Assembly: GCF_016107625.1 (NCBI RefSeq)
Contig: NZ_JABASV010000005.1
Span: 248,001-312,000, forward strand
Reading direction: 5' to 3'
Source: Vreelandella alkaliphila
GTDB lineage: Bacteria; Pseudomonadota; Gammaproteobacteria; Pseudomonadales; Halomonadaceae
Length of the DNA stretch: 64,000 bases
Below the pieces are notes generated by a model. The model did not search any database, was not told the DNA's origin, and worked only from the letters and a program-made list of their open reading frames with translations. Made by a program: the position numbers and the translations under genes. This document shows positions 1-9,936 of the stretch, piece after piece (position 1 is the stretch's first letter; every line of letters begins with the position of its first letter).

Positions 1-10
1 GGTGAACCGT

Positions 11-1393
11 ATGTCTTTCTCTCAAGTAAAATTGGATGATGCCGAGCCGTCGGCTCCAATTCATCGTGCCCATTTGCTGAAGTTTTTGATTCCCTCCTTA
101 ATTGGCGTCCTCTTGTTTTTGGTGCCTTTTCAAGTGGGAGGAACGATTAATATTGGCATGGGCCTAATGGCCGATGGGTTGCAGTCGCTGCTTGGTTCTG
201 CACTACCTGCCATTGCCATGCTAGTCCTATGTCTGTCCGTAGTGATAACGCTTTACGTTAAAGTGGCAAAGCCTAACTGGGCGCAACGTGGGCACTTTCA
301 AGAGATGTTTGACGTAGACACTATTTGGGTAGTGATGCGCATCTTAGGTGCCATCTTTGTCGTCATGACCTTTTTCCAAGTCGGCCCAGAATTTGTGACG
401 GCACCGTTTACTGGCGGCGTAATGCTCAATGATTTGGCGCCGGTGCTACTGACGTTCTTCTTCTTTGCGGCGATTCTGCTACCGTTTTTGGTCGAATTTG
501 GTTTTATGGAATTTATCGGCACCATGGTGCGTAAGCCGTTTCGGGTGATTTTTAATCTTCCTGGACGCAGCGCTATCGATGCAACGGCTTCTTGGATGGG
601 GTCAGGCACCGTGGGTGTATTGATCACCGCCCAACAGTATGAACAGGGTTATTACAATGCTCGCGAGGCATCGGTCATTGCGACTAACTTTTCAGTGGCT
701 TCCATCGCGTTTAGTCTACTGGTTACGAACTTTGTTGATATCAATCATCTCTTCGTACAGTTCTACTTTACGGTAGTCGTGTCAGGGCTGATTGCTGCCA
801 TCATCGTGGCGCGAATTCCCCCTCTATCGCTAAAATCTAACGACTACTACGAGCCCGTTGGCTGCCAGTTAAGCGAGAAGCGCACCGAAAATGTAGGGCT
901 GTTTCGTTACAGCTTGCTCCAGGCAACTCGCCGGGCAGCGGATGCGCCAGGGCCAAAAGAGTTGGTGCGTTTAGCACTACTCAACGTGATTGATATCTTT
1001 TTGACACTGCTGCCTTTGGTATTTGCCATCGGCACCGTCGCGCTGATTTTAGCCGAGTTTACTCCGCTGTTTACCTGGCTCTCTTACCCCATGGTGCCGG
1101 TGCTTGAGTTGCTGCGTATCCCTGAAGCGCAAGCGGCTGCTCCAGCGACGTTGGTCGGGTTTGCCGATATGTTCTTACCAGCGGTGCTAGCGACGAATGT
1201 TGAAAGCGAGCTGACCCGTTTTGTGATCGCTTGCTTGTCAATGACACAGCTGGTGTATATGTCGGAAATTGGTGCGCTGCTACTCAAATCGAAAATCCCC
1301 ATCAAGTTCTGGGAACTGGCAGTGGTTTTCTTGCTGCGTACCGCGATTACACTACCGATCATCGCCTTTATGGCCCATACATTTTTCTTCTGA
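11..1393 (+). CDS. YjiH-family membrane protein with nucleoside-recognition (Gate) domain
   Basis: This is a 460-residue polytopic inner-membrane protein. Hydrophobic segments lie near residues 25-45, 60-82, 105-125, 142-165, 225-270 and through the C-terminal third. The stretch GSGTVGVLITAQQ near residue 197, followed by NARE and a conserved membrane helix, is the pattern of the nucleoside-recognition (Gate) domain of YjiH proteins. The family is regarded as transport-related, but its substrate is unknown to me. I chose ATG at 11 because GGTGA lies five bases upstream; GTG at 2 is also open, and the start is cut close by the window edge. The decarboxylase begins 12 bases downstream, so the two are probably one operon and the protein may move the substrate of that pathway (inference). 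Confidence 0.75.
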   Translation: MSFSQVKLDDAEPSAPIHRAHLLKFLIPSLIGVLLFLVPFQVGGTINIGMGLMADGLQSLLGSALPAIAMLVLCLSVVITLYVKVAKPNWAQRGHFQEMFDVDTIWVVMRILGAIFVVMTFFQVGPEFVTAPFTGGVMLNDLAPVLLTFFFFAAILLPFLVEFGFMEFIGTMVRKPFRVIFNLPGRSAIDATASWMGSGTVGVLITAQQYEQGYYNAREASVIATNFSVASIAFSLLVTNFVDINHLFVQFYFTVVVSGLIAAIIVARIPPLSLKSNDYYEPVGCQLSEKRTENVGLFRYSLLQATRRAADAPGPKELVRLALLNVIDIFLTLLPLVFAIGTVALILAEFTPLFTWLSYPMVPVLELLRIPEAQAAAPATLVGFADMFLPAVLATNVESELTRFVIACLSMTQLVYMSEIGALLLKSKIPIKFWELAVVFLLRTAITLPIIAFMAHTFFF

Positions 1394-1404
1394 GAGGGCC
1401 TGTC

Positions 1405-3069
1405 ATGAACGCTGACGCAATGCGCAATCACTCAACCATGACCTGTGCCGAACTGTTGATCCGCCTACTGCGCGAAACCTATGGCGTTCGAACTCTGTTC
1501 GGTATTCCGGGCGTGCATACGGTAGAGCTTTATCGTGGGCTGGAAGGCAGCGACGTGCAGCATATAACCCCGCGCCATGAGCAGGGCGCAGGGTTTATGG
1601 CCGACGGCTATGCCCGCGCCAGCGGTCAGCCTGGGGTATGTCTTATTATCACTGGTCCGGGAATGACCAATATTGCCACTGCGATGGGCCAAGCATTAGC
1701 AGACTCCATTCCCATGCTGGTGATCTCCAGCGTTAACCGTCGGGATACGCTGGGGCTAGGCCAAGGTCGGCTGCATGAGCTGCCCAGCCAGCAGCAGATG
1801 ATTAGCGGCGTGGCACGCTTTAGCCACACACTATTAGATGCTAATACGCTGCCTGATGTGCTGGCCCGCGCCTTTGCCGTGTTCAGCGGTGCGCGCCCAG
1901 GCCCGGTGCATATTGAAATTCCGATTGATCTGTTCAATGCGCCGGTGAAGGTACCGGACAGTTGGCAAGCGCCAACGCTTTACCGAGCAGCGCCTGATCC
2001 AGAAGGGCTTGCCGAAGCTGCCCGTTTGTTAAAGGCCGCGAAGCAACCCTTGCTGCTGTTAGGTGGTGGCTGTGTGGCAGCGCCAGAGGCAGCGCGGGCA
2101 CTGGTAGAGAGGCTTGATGCCCCTACGGTGACGACTATCAACGCCAAAGGACTGCTGGGACGCGACCACCCGTTAGATTTGGGTGCTAACGCAGCGCTGC
2201 CAGCAGTGCGCGAACTGGCGGCCAGCGCCGATGTGATTTTGGCGGTGGGTACCGAGCTTGGCGAGACCGACTACGATGTCGTGTTTGATGGTGGCTTTCA
2301 CCTCAACGGTAAGCTGATTCGTATTGACCTCGACCCTGAACAACTGGTGCGTAACCAGCATACAACGCTTGGTTTAGTAGGCGATGCCGGACGTTGCCTA
2401 GCGCTTCTACTCGCTCATTTCCCCGAACCTTTGCAGCGCCACGGTGTGGAACGCGGTGTTGAACGAACTGCCACTACGTTGGGAGCACTGAATCTGGTTA
2501 ATGATCCGGCTTTTAGCGACTTCGTACCGCTTTATAAAACCCTGGCTGACCATCTGCCCGAGGCGATTTTGGTGGGCGATTCTACCGCACCGGTGTATGC
2601 GGGCAACCACCTAGTCAGCCAGCCAGCGCCAAGACGCTACTTCAATGCTTCTACTGGCTACGGCACTTTGGGCTATGGGCTGCCGGCGGCGTTAGGTGCG
2701 CAGTTAGCTCGTGCTGATCTACCCGTGGTGGCGCTTGTTGGTGATGGTGGGGTGATGTTCACCCTTGCTGAGCTTGCTACCGCAGTAGAGGAACGCCTGC
2801 CGGTGGTGATTGTGCTGTGGCACAACGCAGGCTACGAAGAAATTCGCCGCTATATGGATGCCAACGGTGTGGCTCGTTTGGGCGTGGATATTAAAGCCCC
2901 CAACTTTCTTACCTTGGCCGAAGGGTTTGGTTGCCCAAGCGTGCGGGTTGAAAGCCCTGAGGAGCTTGCAAACTCACTCGCTAAGCGCGTTTCAAGTGGC
3001 CCGTTACTCATTGAAATAGACGCGGCTGCTTGGCAGCGTGCGTGCAGAATTTCCGACCAGGATACGTAG
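1405..3069 (+). CDS. ThDP-dependent 2-oxoacid decarboxylase, AruI-like (5-guanidino-2-oxopentanoate decarboxylase)
   Basis: This 554-residue cytoplasmic enzyme belongs to the acetolactate-synthase/pyruvate-decarboxylase superfamily. The catalytic Glu that activates thiamine diphosphate is visible in PRHEQGAGFMADGYAR (about residue 59). The GDG...N cofactor and metal motif is near residue 445 (VGDGGVMF, then HNAGYEE). Length and N-terminal sequence resemble AruI, which decarboxylates 2-ketoarginine to 4-guanidinobutyraldehyde. An aldehyde dehydrogenase starts directly at the stop codon, which fits oxidation of that aldehyde. The open frame extends upstream to 1231, but ATG at 1405 follows AGAGGG and the end of the previous gene. 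No AruH-type aminotransferase is in view, so the substrate is inferred; another 2-oxoacid or a sulfonate-pathway role cannot be excluded. Confidence 0.75.
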   Translation: MNADAMRNHSTMTCAELLIRLLRETYGVRTLFGIPGVHTVELYRGLEGSDVQHITPRHEQGAGFMADGYARASGQPGVCLIITGPGMTNIATAMGQALADSIPMLVISSVNRRDTLGLGQGRLHELPSQQQMISGVARFSHTLLDANTLPDVLARAFAVFSGARPGPVHIEIPIDLFNAPVKVPDSWQAPTLYRAAPDPEGLAEAARLLKAAKQPLLLLGGGCVAAPEAARALVERLDAPTVTTINAKGLLGRDHPLDLGANAALPAVRELAASADVILAVGTELGETDYDVVFDGGFHLNGKLIRIDLDPEQLVRNQHTTLGLVGDAGRCLALLLAHFPEPLQRHGVERGVERTATTLGALNLVNDPAFSDFVPLYKTLADHLPEAILVGDSTAPVYAGNHLVSQPAPRRYFNASTGYGTLGYGLPAALGAQLARADLPVVALVGDGGVMFTLAELATAVEERLPVVIVLWHNAGYEEIRRYMDANGVARLGVDIKAPNFLTLAEGFGCPSVRVESPEELANSLAKRVSSGPLLIEIDAAAWQRACRISDQDT

Positions 3070-4530
3070 ATGCCGTTACTCAACCAGCAAGTTATCAATC
3101 AGCAGTTCATCAACAACCAATGGGTTGCCTCAACAGGCACGCGCATGCTCGATGTGATGAACCCTTATCGCGAAGAGCGCATTGCTCAGGTCACGGCGGG
3201 GGACGCGGCAGATGTCGACGCTGCCGTTAAAGCTGCTCAGCAAGCACAACCTGCTTGGCAAGCGCTGGGTGGAGCTGCGCGTGCAAAGTACCTAGATAGC
3301 TTTGCCGATGCGTTGGAGGCTCGTCGAGAAGCGCTAATCACCCTGTCAGCCACTAATAACGGTAAACCGCTAGCTGAAGCAGGCATTGACCTGGACGACG
3401 CGATTGCCTGTTATCGCTATTACGCTAAGCAGGCCAAAGCACTGGATGCCCGCCAAGGCGAGTTGGTTAGTGTGGAAATGGAGGGCGTTGAGGCGCGTAC
3501 GTATCATGACCCTGTGGGCGTCGTGGGGTTGATTGCCCCCTGGAACTTCCCGCTGGTGACAAGCGCCTGGAAGCTGGCGCCCGCGTTGGCGGCAGGCTGC
3601 ACCGCAGTGCTCAAACCGTCAGAGGTGACGCCGCTCCCCGAGTTGGCACTGGCAGAAATTGCCCTGGAAATTGGTCTGCCAGCCGGTGTACTGAATCTGC
3701 TTAACGGCGATGGCGAGGGCATTGGCGCACCGCTAACCAATCACCCAGGTGTAGATAAAATCTCTTTTACGGGCAGTAACAGAGTCGGCGAAGCCGTTAT
3801 GCAAGCTGCTGCCGTTCGCACTGCCAGTGTCTCCCTAGAGCTAGGTGGAAAATCGCCGATCCTGGTAATGGAAGACGCCGACCCAGCCCAAGCCGCCGAC
3901 TGGGTAATGGCGGGTATCTACTTTAATGCCGGGCAAATCTGTTCAGCGACTTCGCGCTTACTGGTACATGAAAACGTAGCAGAAGCACTCTACACCGCAT
4001 TAGCTGAGCGGATGGATGCGCTAACCCTGGGCGACCCACTGGCTGAAGGCACTGACTTAGGACCGTTGACCAGCGCTAAGCAACGCGATGCGGTACAACG
4101 CTATTTAGACTTAGCAGCGCAAGAAGGCCTAACGGCAGTGCGCGATATTACCCATCGCACGTTACCCACGCAGGGCTACTTTTTAGCGCCGACGCTTTAT
4201 CGTGATGTGCCGCTGGAAAGCCGCTTGTGGCAAGAGGAGATTTTTGGCCCATTGCTCTGCGCACGCAGCATTACCAGCGAAGCAGAGGCGATTAAACTCG
4301 CCAACGATAGCGTTTATGGATTAGCTGCGACGGTGATTAGCGGTGATCCTGAGCGGGCAAAGCGCATTGGTCGCCAGCTAAAAGCCGGTAGCATTTGGTA
4401 CAACAGCGCGCAGCTGGTGTTGCCTGACACCGCCTGGGGCGGCTTCAAGCGTAGCGGCATTGGGCGTGAACTTGGCCCCTGGGGGCTAAGTGCCTACCTG
4501 GAAGTGAAGCATGTGATTGGGCCGGCGTAA
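3070..4530 (+). CDS. NAD(P)-dependent aldehyde dehydrogenase
   Basis: This 486-residue protein is a full-length member of the aldehyde dehydrogenase superfamily, closest in character to betaine-aldehyde or aminobutyraldehyde dehydrogenases. The cofactor loop appears as FTGSNRVGE. The general-base Glu lies in SLELGGKSP (about residue 257). The catalytic Cys lies in FNAGQICSATSR (about residue 291). Its ATG directly follows the TAG of the decarboxylase, which argues for one transcript and for oxidation of that enzyme's aldehyde product, for example 4-guanidinobutyraldehyde to 4-guanidinobutyrate (inference). Its stop codon lies two bases from the end of the convergent lyase gene, so there is no room for a separate terminator. 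Confidence 0.85.
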   Translation: MPLLNQQVINQQFINNQWVASTGTRMLDVMNPYREERIAQVTAGDAADVDAAVKAAQQAQPAWQALGGAARAKYLDSFADALEARREALITLSATNNGKPLAEAGIDLDDAIACYRYYAKQAKALDARQGELVSVEMEGVEARTYHDPVGVVGLIAPWNFPLVTSAWKLAPALAAGCTAVLKPSEVTPLPELALAEIALEIGLPAGVLNLLNGDGEGIGAPLTNHPGVDKISFTGSNRVGEAVMQAAAVRTASVSLELGGKSPILVMEDADPAQAADWVMAGIYFNAGQICSATSRLLVHENVAEALYTALAERMDALTLGDPLAEGTDLGPLTSAKQRDAVQRYLDLAAQEGLTAVRDITHRTLPTQGYFLAPTLYRDVPLESRLWQEEIFGPLLCARSITSEAEAIKLANDSVYGLAATVISGDPERAKRIGRQLKAGSIWYNSAQLVLPDTAWGGFKRSGIGRELGPWGLSAYLEVKHVIGPA

Positions 4531-4532
4531 GA

Positions 4533-5495
4533 CTAACGCTCGGGCATAGCATAACGCCGGGATGACTTCCCGGCTTTTACTACTTGTCCGGGCACGTCGT
4601 GGCCGATAAGTGTCGGCAGGGTGGCGGCAACGTCAAGCAGCGCATCTAGATCGACGCCCGTATCGACCCCCATCGCTGCAAACATATGCACTAAGTCTTC
4701 GGTGCATACATTACCGCTAGCGCCTGGGGCAAAAGGGCAGCCCCCCAGCCCGCCTAACGACGCATCAAAGCGGTTAATGCCCGCCTGCCACGCCGCCAGC
4801 GCGTTGGCTAAGCCCATGCCACGCGTGTTGTGAAAGTGCAGCGTGAACGGCGTTTCCGGCCATTGCTCAAGCACGGCGTCACACAGGCGCCTCACCTGGG
4901 CAGGGTTGGCCATGCCCGTGGTGTCGCATAGCGTGACGCCCTGAATGCCCCGCGCGATCAGTTGTTCCACCAGCGTAAGCACCCGTGTTTCAGGCACCTC
5001 GCCTTCAAACGGGCAGCCAAAGGCGGTCGAAAGCGAGGCGTTGATAAATACGTCGCTGCCTTGGCAGGCCTCCACAATCGCGGCAAATTGCTCAAGCGAC
5101 TGCTCTGGTGTCATGCGCAGGTTCGCCAGGCCATGGCTATCGCTTGCCGACATCACTAAATTAATCTCATCCACCTGGCAGGCAAGCGCGCGCTCCATGC
5201 TCTTAAGGTTAGGCACTAATACGCTGATATCGACGCCTGCCCGGCGCTGAATGCCAGTGACAACATCCGCAGCATCGCGCAGATTAGGAATCGCTTTGGG
5301 GGACGTAAACGAGGTGGCCTCGATGCGCCGCAGGCCGGTGGTGGAGAGTGCGTCGATCCAGCGGATCTTATCGTCTGTGGGGACAAAGCGCGCTTCAATC
5401 TGCAGGCCGTCACGCGGGGCGACTTCATTAATTTCTATTTTTGTAGGACAAGGTGCTGTGGGACAGAGCACGGGTTGGCTCGTGGAATTATGCAT
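4533..5495 (-). CDS. Hydroxymethylglutaryl-CoA lyase family protein
   Basis: This 320-residue TIM-barrel lyase belongs to the DRE-TIM/HMGL family. The N-terminal INEVAPRDGLQ holds the metal and catalytic Arg-Asp pair. LCDTTGMANP and HFHNTRGMG carry further active-site residues. GGLGGCPFAPGASGN (about residue 250) is the HMG-CoA-lyase loop with its catalytic Cys. The reaction expected is cleavage of a 3-hydroxyacyl-CoA into acetyl-CoA or an analogue plus an oxoacid. The frame is open up to 5648, but ATG at 5495 follows an excellent AAGGAGA and lies 10 bases after the CoA-transferase stop, so I place the start there. Pairing with a class III CoA-transferase suggests that the free acid is first activated and then cleaved. 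The true substrate need not be HMG-CoA. Confidence 0.85.
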   Translation of the reverse strand: MHNSTSQPVLCPTAPCPTKIEINEVAPRDGLQIEARFVPTDDKIRWIDALSTTGLRRIEATSFTSPKAIPNLRDAADVVTGIQRRAGVDISVLVPNLKSMERALACQVDEINLVMSASDSHGLANLRMTPEQSLEQFAAIVEACQGSDVFINASLSTAFGCPFEGEVPETRVLTLVEQLIARGIQGVTLCDTTGMANPAQVRRLCDAVLEQWPETPFTLHFHNTRGMGLANALAAWQAGINRFDASLGGLGGCPFAPGASGNVCTEDLVHMFAAMGVDTGVDLDALLDVAATLPTLIGHDVPGQVVKAGKSSRRYAMPER

Positions 5496-5505
5496 AGCGC
5501 TCTCC

Positions 5506-6711
5506 TTAGATAATGCCCGCTTGACGCAGCTTGGCACGGGTTTCCTGGTCAATGCCCAGCTCATCCAACACGTCATCGGTATGCTGGCCAAGCGCCGGAC
5601 CGCCATCGCCGAGTCGCCCTGGGGTAGCGCTAAGTTTGGGCAGTACACCGGGTACTTTTAATGGTTTGCCGTTGGGGCGGGTGAAGGTTTGAATCATTTC
5701 CCGCGCCAAGTAATGGGGGTCAAAGGCAATATCTTCGGCGGTGTACGGATAGCCCGCTGGCACACGCGCCTCATCCAGCGCTTTAAGAATCGCCTCTCTT
5801 GGGCGCTCTTCAGACCACGCTTGAATCGCTGCGTCGATCATTTCAGCCTGCTGGCTGCGGCCATCGTTGTGGGCTAGCGCGGGGTCGTTGGCCAGATCAT
5901 CACGGCCAATCACGCCCATCAAGCGTTTAAAAATGCTGTCGCCGTTACCGGCAATCAATACGTAATCGCCTCCCAGGCAGCGGTAGGCGTTAGAAGGCGT
6001 AATGCCGGGGAGGGCGCTGCCGCTAGGTTCGCGCACTTGGCCGCTGGCATCGAATTCCGGCAGTAGGCTCTCCATCATGGCAAATACCGACTCATACAGC
6101 GCCACGTCGATCTCTTGTCCCAGGCCGCTGCGGTTGCGTTCTTGCAGTGCCAGCAAGGTGCCAATGACAGCGTAAAGCGCGGACAGCGAATCACCAATGC
6201 TCACGCCTACCCTGACGGAAGGCTCGCCCGGCTGACCGGTGAGATAACGCAGCCCGCCCATGGCTTCACCCACCACACCAAAGCCGGGCTTGTCGCGGTA
6301 AGGCCCCGTTTGTCCGTAGCCGGAAATATGCACCATGATTAATCGTGGGTTGAGTTTTGAGAGCGCTTGCCAGCCCAGCCCCCAGTTATCTAATGTGCCA
6401 GGGCGGAAGTTTTCCACCACCACATCAGCCTCGGTAGCGAGTTCGCGCACCAGCGCTTGACCCTCTTCACTGCGCAAGTCCAGCGCCACCGAGCGTTTGT
6501 TACGGCTCTGTACGTGCCACCAAAGAGAGGTGCCTTCCTCAAGCATTCGCCATTTGCGAAGGGGGTCACCGGTGCCGGGCGGCTCAATTTTAATCACATC
6601 GGCACCAAATTCACCCAGCAGCTTGGTCGCAAAAGGGCCTGCAATGAGCTGCCCAAGTTCAAGGACTTTCAGGCCTTCTAAAGGAAGCTGGCGCGCTTCG
6701 GGAGCATGCAT
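5506..6711 (-). CDS. CaiB/BaiF (class III) CoA-transferase
   Basis: This 401-residue enzyme transfers CoA between an acyl-CoA donor and a free carboxylic acid. The N-terminus has LEGLKVLELGQLIAGP and GADVIKIEPP, both typical of the family. The catalytic Asp is in VSIGDSLSALY (about residue 174), followed by the family's GLGQEIDVALYES. The track of open codons runs to 6780, but ATG at 6711 follows AGGAGAG at good spacing and begins the conserved region properly. It is the first gene of a two-gene operon with the HMG-CoA-lyase-like protein and is divergent from a LysR regulator, which probably controls it. The substrate is not evident from sequence. Confidence 0.85.
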   Translation of the reverse strand: MHAPEARQLPLEGLKVLELGQLIAGPFATKLLGEFGADVIKIEPPGTGDPLRKWRMLEEGTSLWWHVQSRNKRSVALDLRSEEGQALVRELATEADVVVENFRPGTLDNWGLGWQALSKLNPRLIMVHISGYGQTGPYRDKPGFGVVGEAMGGLRYLTGQPGEPSVRVGVSIGDSLSALYAVIGTLLALQERNRSGLGQEIDVALYESVFAMMESLLPEFDASGQVREPSGSALPGITPSNAYRCLGGDYVLIAGNGDSIFKRLMGVIGRDDLANDPALAHNDGRSQQAEMIDAAIQAWSEERPREAILKALDEARVPAGYPYTAEDIAFDPHYLAREMIQTFTRPNGKPLKVPGVLPKLSATPGRLGDGGPALGQHTDDVLDELGIDQETRAKLRQAGII

Positions 6712-6819
6712 TAAGGCTCTCCTGGTCGTATCGTTAATATTGTTGCCTACCAGCATGCGTGAGCCGCTTAGGCGCGACAATTAGGCAATGGGTAACAAAG
6801 GTTTCGTGACTGGCGAAGG

Positions 6820-6833
6820 TATGCGCTAGCATA
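6820..6833. promoter_or_regulatory. Possible LysR operator palindrome
   Basis: TATGC-gcta-GCATA is a perfect inverted repeat in the 151-bp divergent space between the CoA-transferase and the LysR gene. LysR proteins often bind such dyads next to their own gene. Binding is inferred from position only. Confidence 0.4.
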
Positions 6834-6862
6834 GTCAGGTTACTTTTCAGGAGTTTGCCGAG

Positions 6863-7765
6863 TTGCGCCGCTTTGATTTTTTTACGCTCAAGCTGTTTAT
6901 CTCTGTTGCAGACGAAGGCCGCTTGACCGCGGCTGCCGAACGCGAACACCTAGCCCTTGCCGCCGTTAGCAAGCGAATGAGCGATCTTGAAAGCTTGGTC
7001 GGAGCAACGCTACTTTACCGTAAGCCCCGTGGCGTGGAGCTAACCCCAGCAGGGCATGCGTTTTTACATCATGCGCGGCGCATACTCGACAATGTTGAAC
7101 GCTTACAGGCAGAGCTTAGCGAATATGGTGAAGGCGTGCGTGGGCATGTGCGTATTCATTCCAACACCTCGGCGATCATCGCATTTCTTCCCCAAGATCT
7201 CAGCGCGTTCTCTCGCCACTACCCTGAAATCAAAATCGACCTGCAAGAGCGGGTCAGTAATGAAATTATTGCCGCTGTACGGGATGGCTTAACCGATATT
7301 GGCATTTTTGCTAGGCATGTGGCTGCGCCAGACTTACAGATAATTCCGTATCGGCGTGATCGCTTAGTGCTAGTAACGCCTGATAAACACCCGTTAGCGG
7401 AGCGAAGCAGTATTGCCTTCAATGAAGCGCTCGCTTTCGACTTCATCGGTTTGCAGCAAGATGCGTCACTGCAAGCGCTATTGCTTGAGCAGGCTAATCT
7501 ATCGGGAAGAGCGCTGCGAATGCGCATTCAGGTACGTAGCTTTGATGCTATTTGCCGCATGATTCACCATGGCATGGGGGTCGGCGTGCTACCAGAACAA
7601 ACGATCTACCGCGAGCTAGGTGATCTGCAGCTTAAAAGCATTCCGTTGAGCGACGCCTGGGCCCAGCGTGAACTTGTTATTGGCGTGCGCCGCTACGCGA
7701 CGCTTCCTGTTACGGCAAGGCACATGGTGGACCTGCTGACCGCAGAAAAGCATTCAGCGTTATAA
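6863..7765 (+). CDS. LysR-family transcriptional regulator
   Basis: This 300-residue DNA-binding protein has the LysR winged helix at residues 1-60 (FFTLKLFISVADEGRLTAAA, then AVSKRMSDLE) and a periplasmic-binding-protein-like effector domain from about residue 90. It starts with TTG at 6863, eight to nine bases after CAGGAG, with no better ATG upstream. It is transcribed divergently from the CoA-transferase/lyase operon, the usual arrangement for a LysR activator and its target. It therefore probably senses the acid or CoA ester handled by that pathway (inference). The neighbouring dehydrogenase gene is convergent. Confidence 0.88.
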   Translation: MRRFDFFTLKLFISVADEGRLTAAAEREHLALAAVSKRMSDLESLVGATLLYRKPRGVELTPAGHAFLHHARRILDNVERLQAELSEYGEGVRGHVRIHSNTSAIIAFLPQDLSAFSRHYPEIKIDLQERVSNEIIAAVRDGLTDIGIFARHVAAPDLQIIPYRRDRLVLVTPDKHPLAERSSIAFNEALAFDFIGLQQDASLQALLLEQANLSGRALRMRIQVRSFDAICRMIHHGMGVGVLPEQTIYRELGDLQLKSIPLSDAWAQRELVIGVRRYATLPVTARHMVDLLTAEKHSAL

Positions 7766-7783
7766 AGCTCATCAAATCGGCGC

Positions 7784-8859
<1,076 letters not shown>

Positions 8860-9840
8860 ATGCGGACAACATTGCTTACCACGCTGGCCACCCTGGGTAT
8901 GCTAACGGCGGCCCCCTTTGCCTTGGCAAACCCGATCGAAATTCAAGTTAACAACACCATGAGCGAAGGCGGCTCTGAAAGCGCAGCAGTCGAGCGCTTT
9001 GCCGAATATCTAGAAGAGCAGGCTCCAGGCCGTTTTGAGGTGCGTCCTTTTCTAGCAGGTTCACTCGGCGGTGAAAACGCGGTGCTGGAACTGCTCAACT
9101 TAGGTCAAACCCAGATTTCTATCACTGGCGGCAATTGGCGCCAGCAGTATGCGCCAGAGTATGACGCTATTACCGTGCCGTTTGTTTTTTCAACCTGGGA
9201 CGAAGTCGACGCCTATATGGAAAGCCCTTCTGGCCAGGCATTGATTGATCAGGCTGAGAACCAAGGCGGGCTTAAGTATTTTGGTTTGCAGCACCGTGGC
9301 CCACGCCATATGACCGCCAACAAGGCAATCAATAGCCCTGAAGACTTAGACGGCTTCCGTTTGCGTCTGCCATCGCTCCCCGTGTGGCTTGAGGTGTGGG
9401 AAGAGATCGGCGCCCAGGTAGTGAACGTTCCCGCGCCGGAAATTTACTTGGCCATGCAAACAGGTCAAGTCGATGGCCATGAAAACTCGCTCTCCTCGCC
9501 CTATACCCGCCGCCTGTGGGAAGTGCAGGATCACATCATTATGACCAGCCACGTGCAGTTTCCGTGGAGCTGGGTGGCCAGTTCACGCTGGTGGGATGGC
9601 TTAGAAGCCGATGATCAGGCATTGATCGAAGAGGCGATCGACGTAGCTCGTCAATACGGTTCAGAGCAAGAGCGTGAACTTGACGAGTTCTATCTAGAAG
9701 CGCTGCAGGATGAAGGGATGACCATCATTGAGCCGGATGTGGCACCTTTCCGCGAAGCGGCGTTGCCTGCGATTGATCGTGTCATGGCCGATATGGCTGA
9801 TGGTGTGCGTGAAGATGCGTTAGGTAATGAAAGTCAGTAA
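8860..9840 (+). CDS. TRAP transporter solute receptor (DctP family)
   Basis: This 326-residue periplasmic binding protein has an N-terminal signal peptide (charged start, hydrophobic core, cut near ALA-N at residue 23). The DctP family signature is visible: the substrate carboxylate-binding Arg region GFRLRLPSLPVW, then AMQTGQVDGHENSLSS. Receptors of this type bind small organic acids and deliver them to the DctQM permease by a sodium gradient, an economical choice in a saline habitat. The SDR and CoA-transferase genes nearby suggest a carboxylic or hydroxy acid ligand, but this cannot be fixed from sequence. A hairpin lies in the gap to dctQ and probably lowers permease expression relative to the receptor. 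Confidence 0.88.
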   Translation: MRTTLLTTLATLGMLTAAPFALANPIEIQVNNTMSEGGSESAAVERFAEYLEEQAPGRFEVRPFLAGSLGGENAVLELLNLGQTQISITGGNWRQQYAPEYDAITVPFVFSTWDEVDAYMESPSGQALIDQAENQGGLKYFGLQHRGPRHMTANKAINSPEDLDGFRLRLPSLPVWLEVWEEIGAQVVNVPAPEIYLAMQTGQVDGHENSLSSPYTRRLWEVQDHIIMTSHVQFPWSWVASSRWWDGLEADDQALIEEAIDVARQYGSEQERELDEFYLEALQDEGMTIIEPDVAPFREAALPAIDRVMADMADGVREDALGNESQ

Positions 9841-9857
9841 TTGCTTGTGCTAAATGA

Positions 9858-9892
9858 ACAACGGCGGCCTATCGGGCCGTCGTTGTAGTTTT
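9858..9892 (+). terminator. Intra-operon hairpin between dctP and dctQ
   Basis: ACAACGGCGGCC and GGGCCGTCGTTGT form a long stem around TATC, followed by AGTTTT. It probably acts as a partial terminator or 3' protector, letting the receptor be made in excess over the permease. Confidence 0.7.
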
Positions 9893-9936
9893 AAAAGATA
9901 CCTATTTAAGCCTTATTAAGCCTCAGGAGCGTTACC

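Noticed and set aside
5506..6711. The CoA-transferase seemed to lack its catalytic Asp because the GxD-like site reads KPGFGVVGEA.
   Set aside because: By analogy with methylacyl-CoA racemase spacing, the catalytic Asp is the one about 30 residues later, in SIGDSLS, and it is present.
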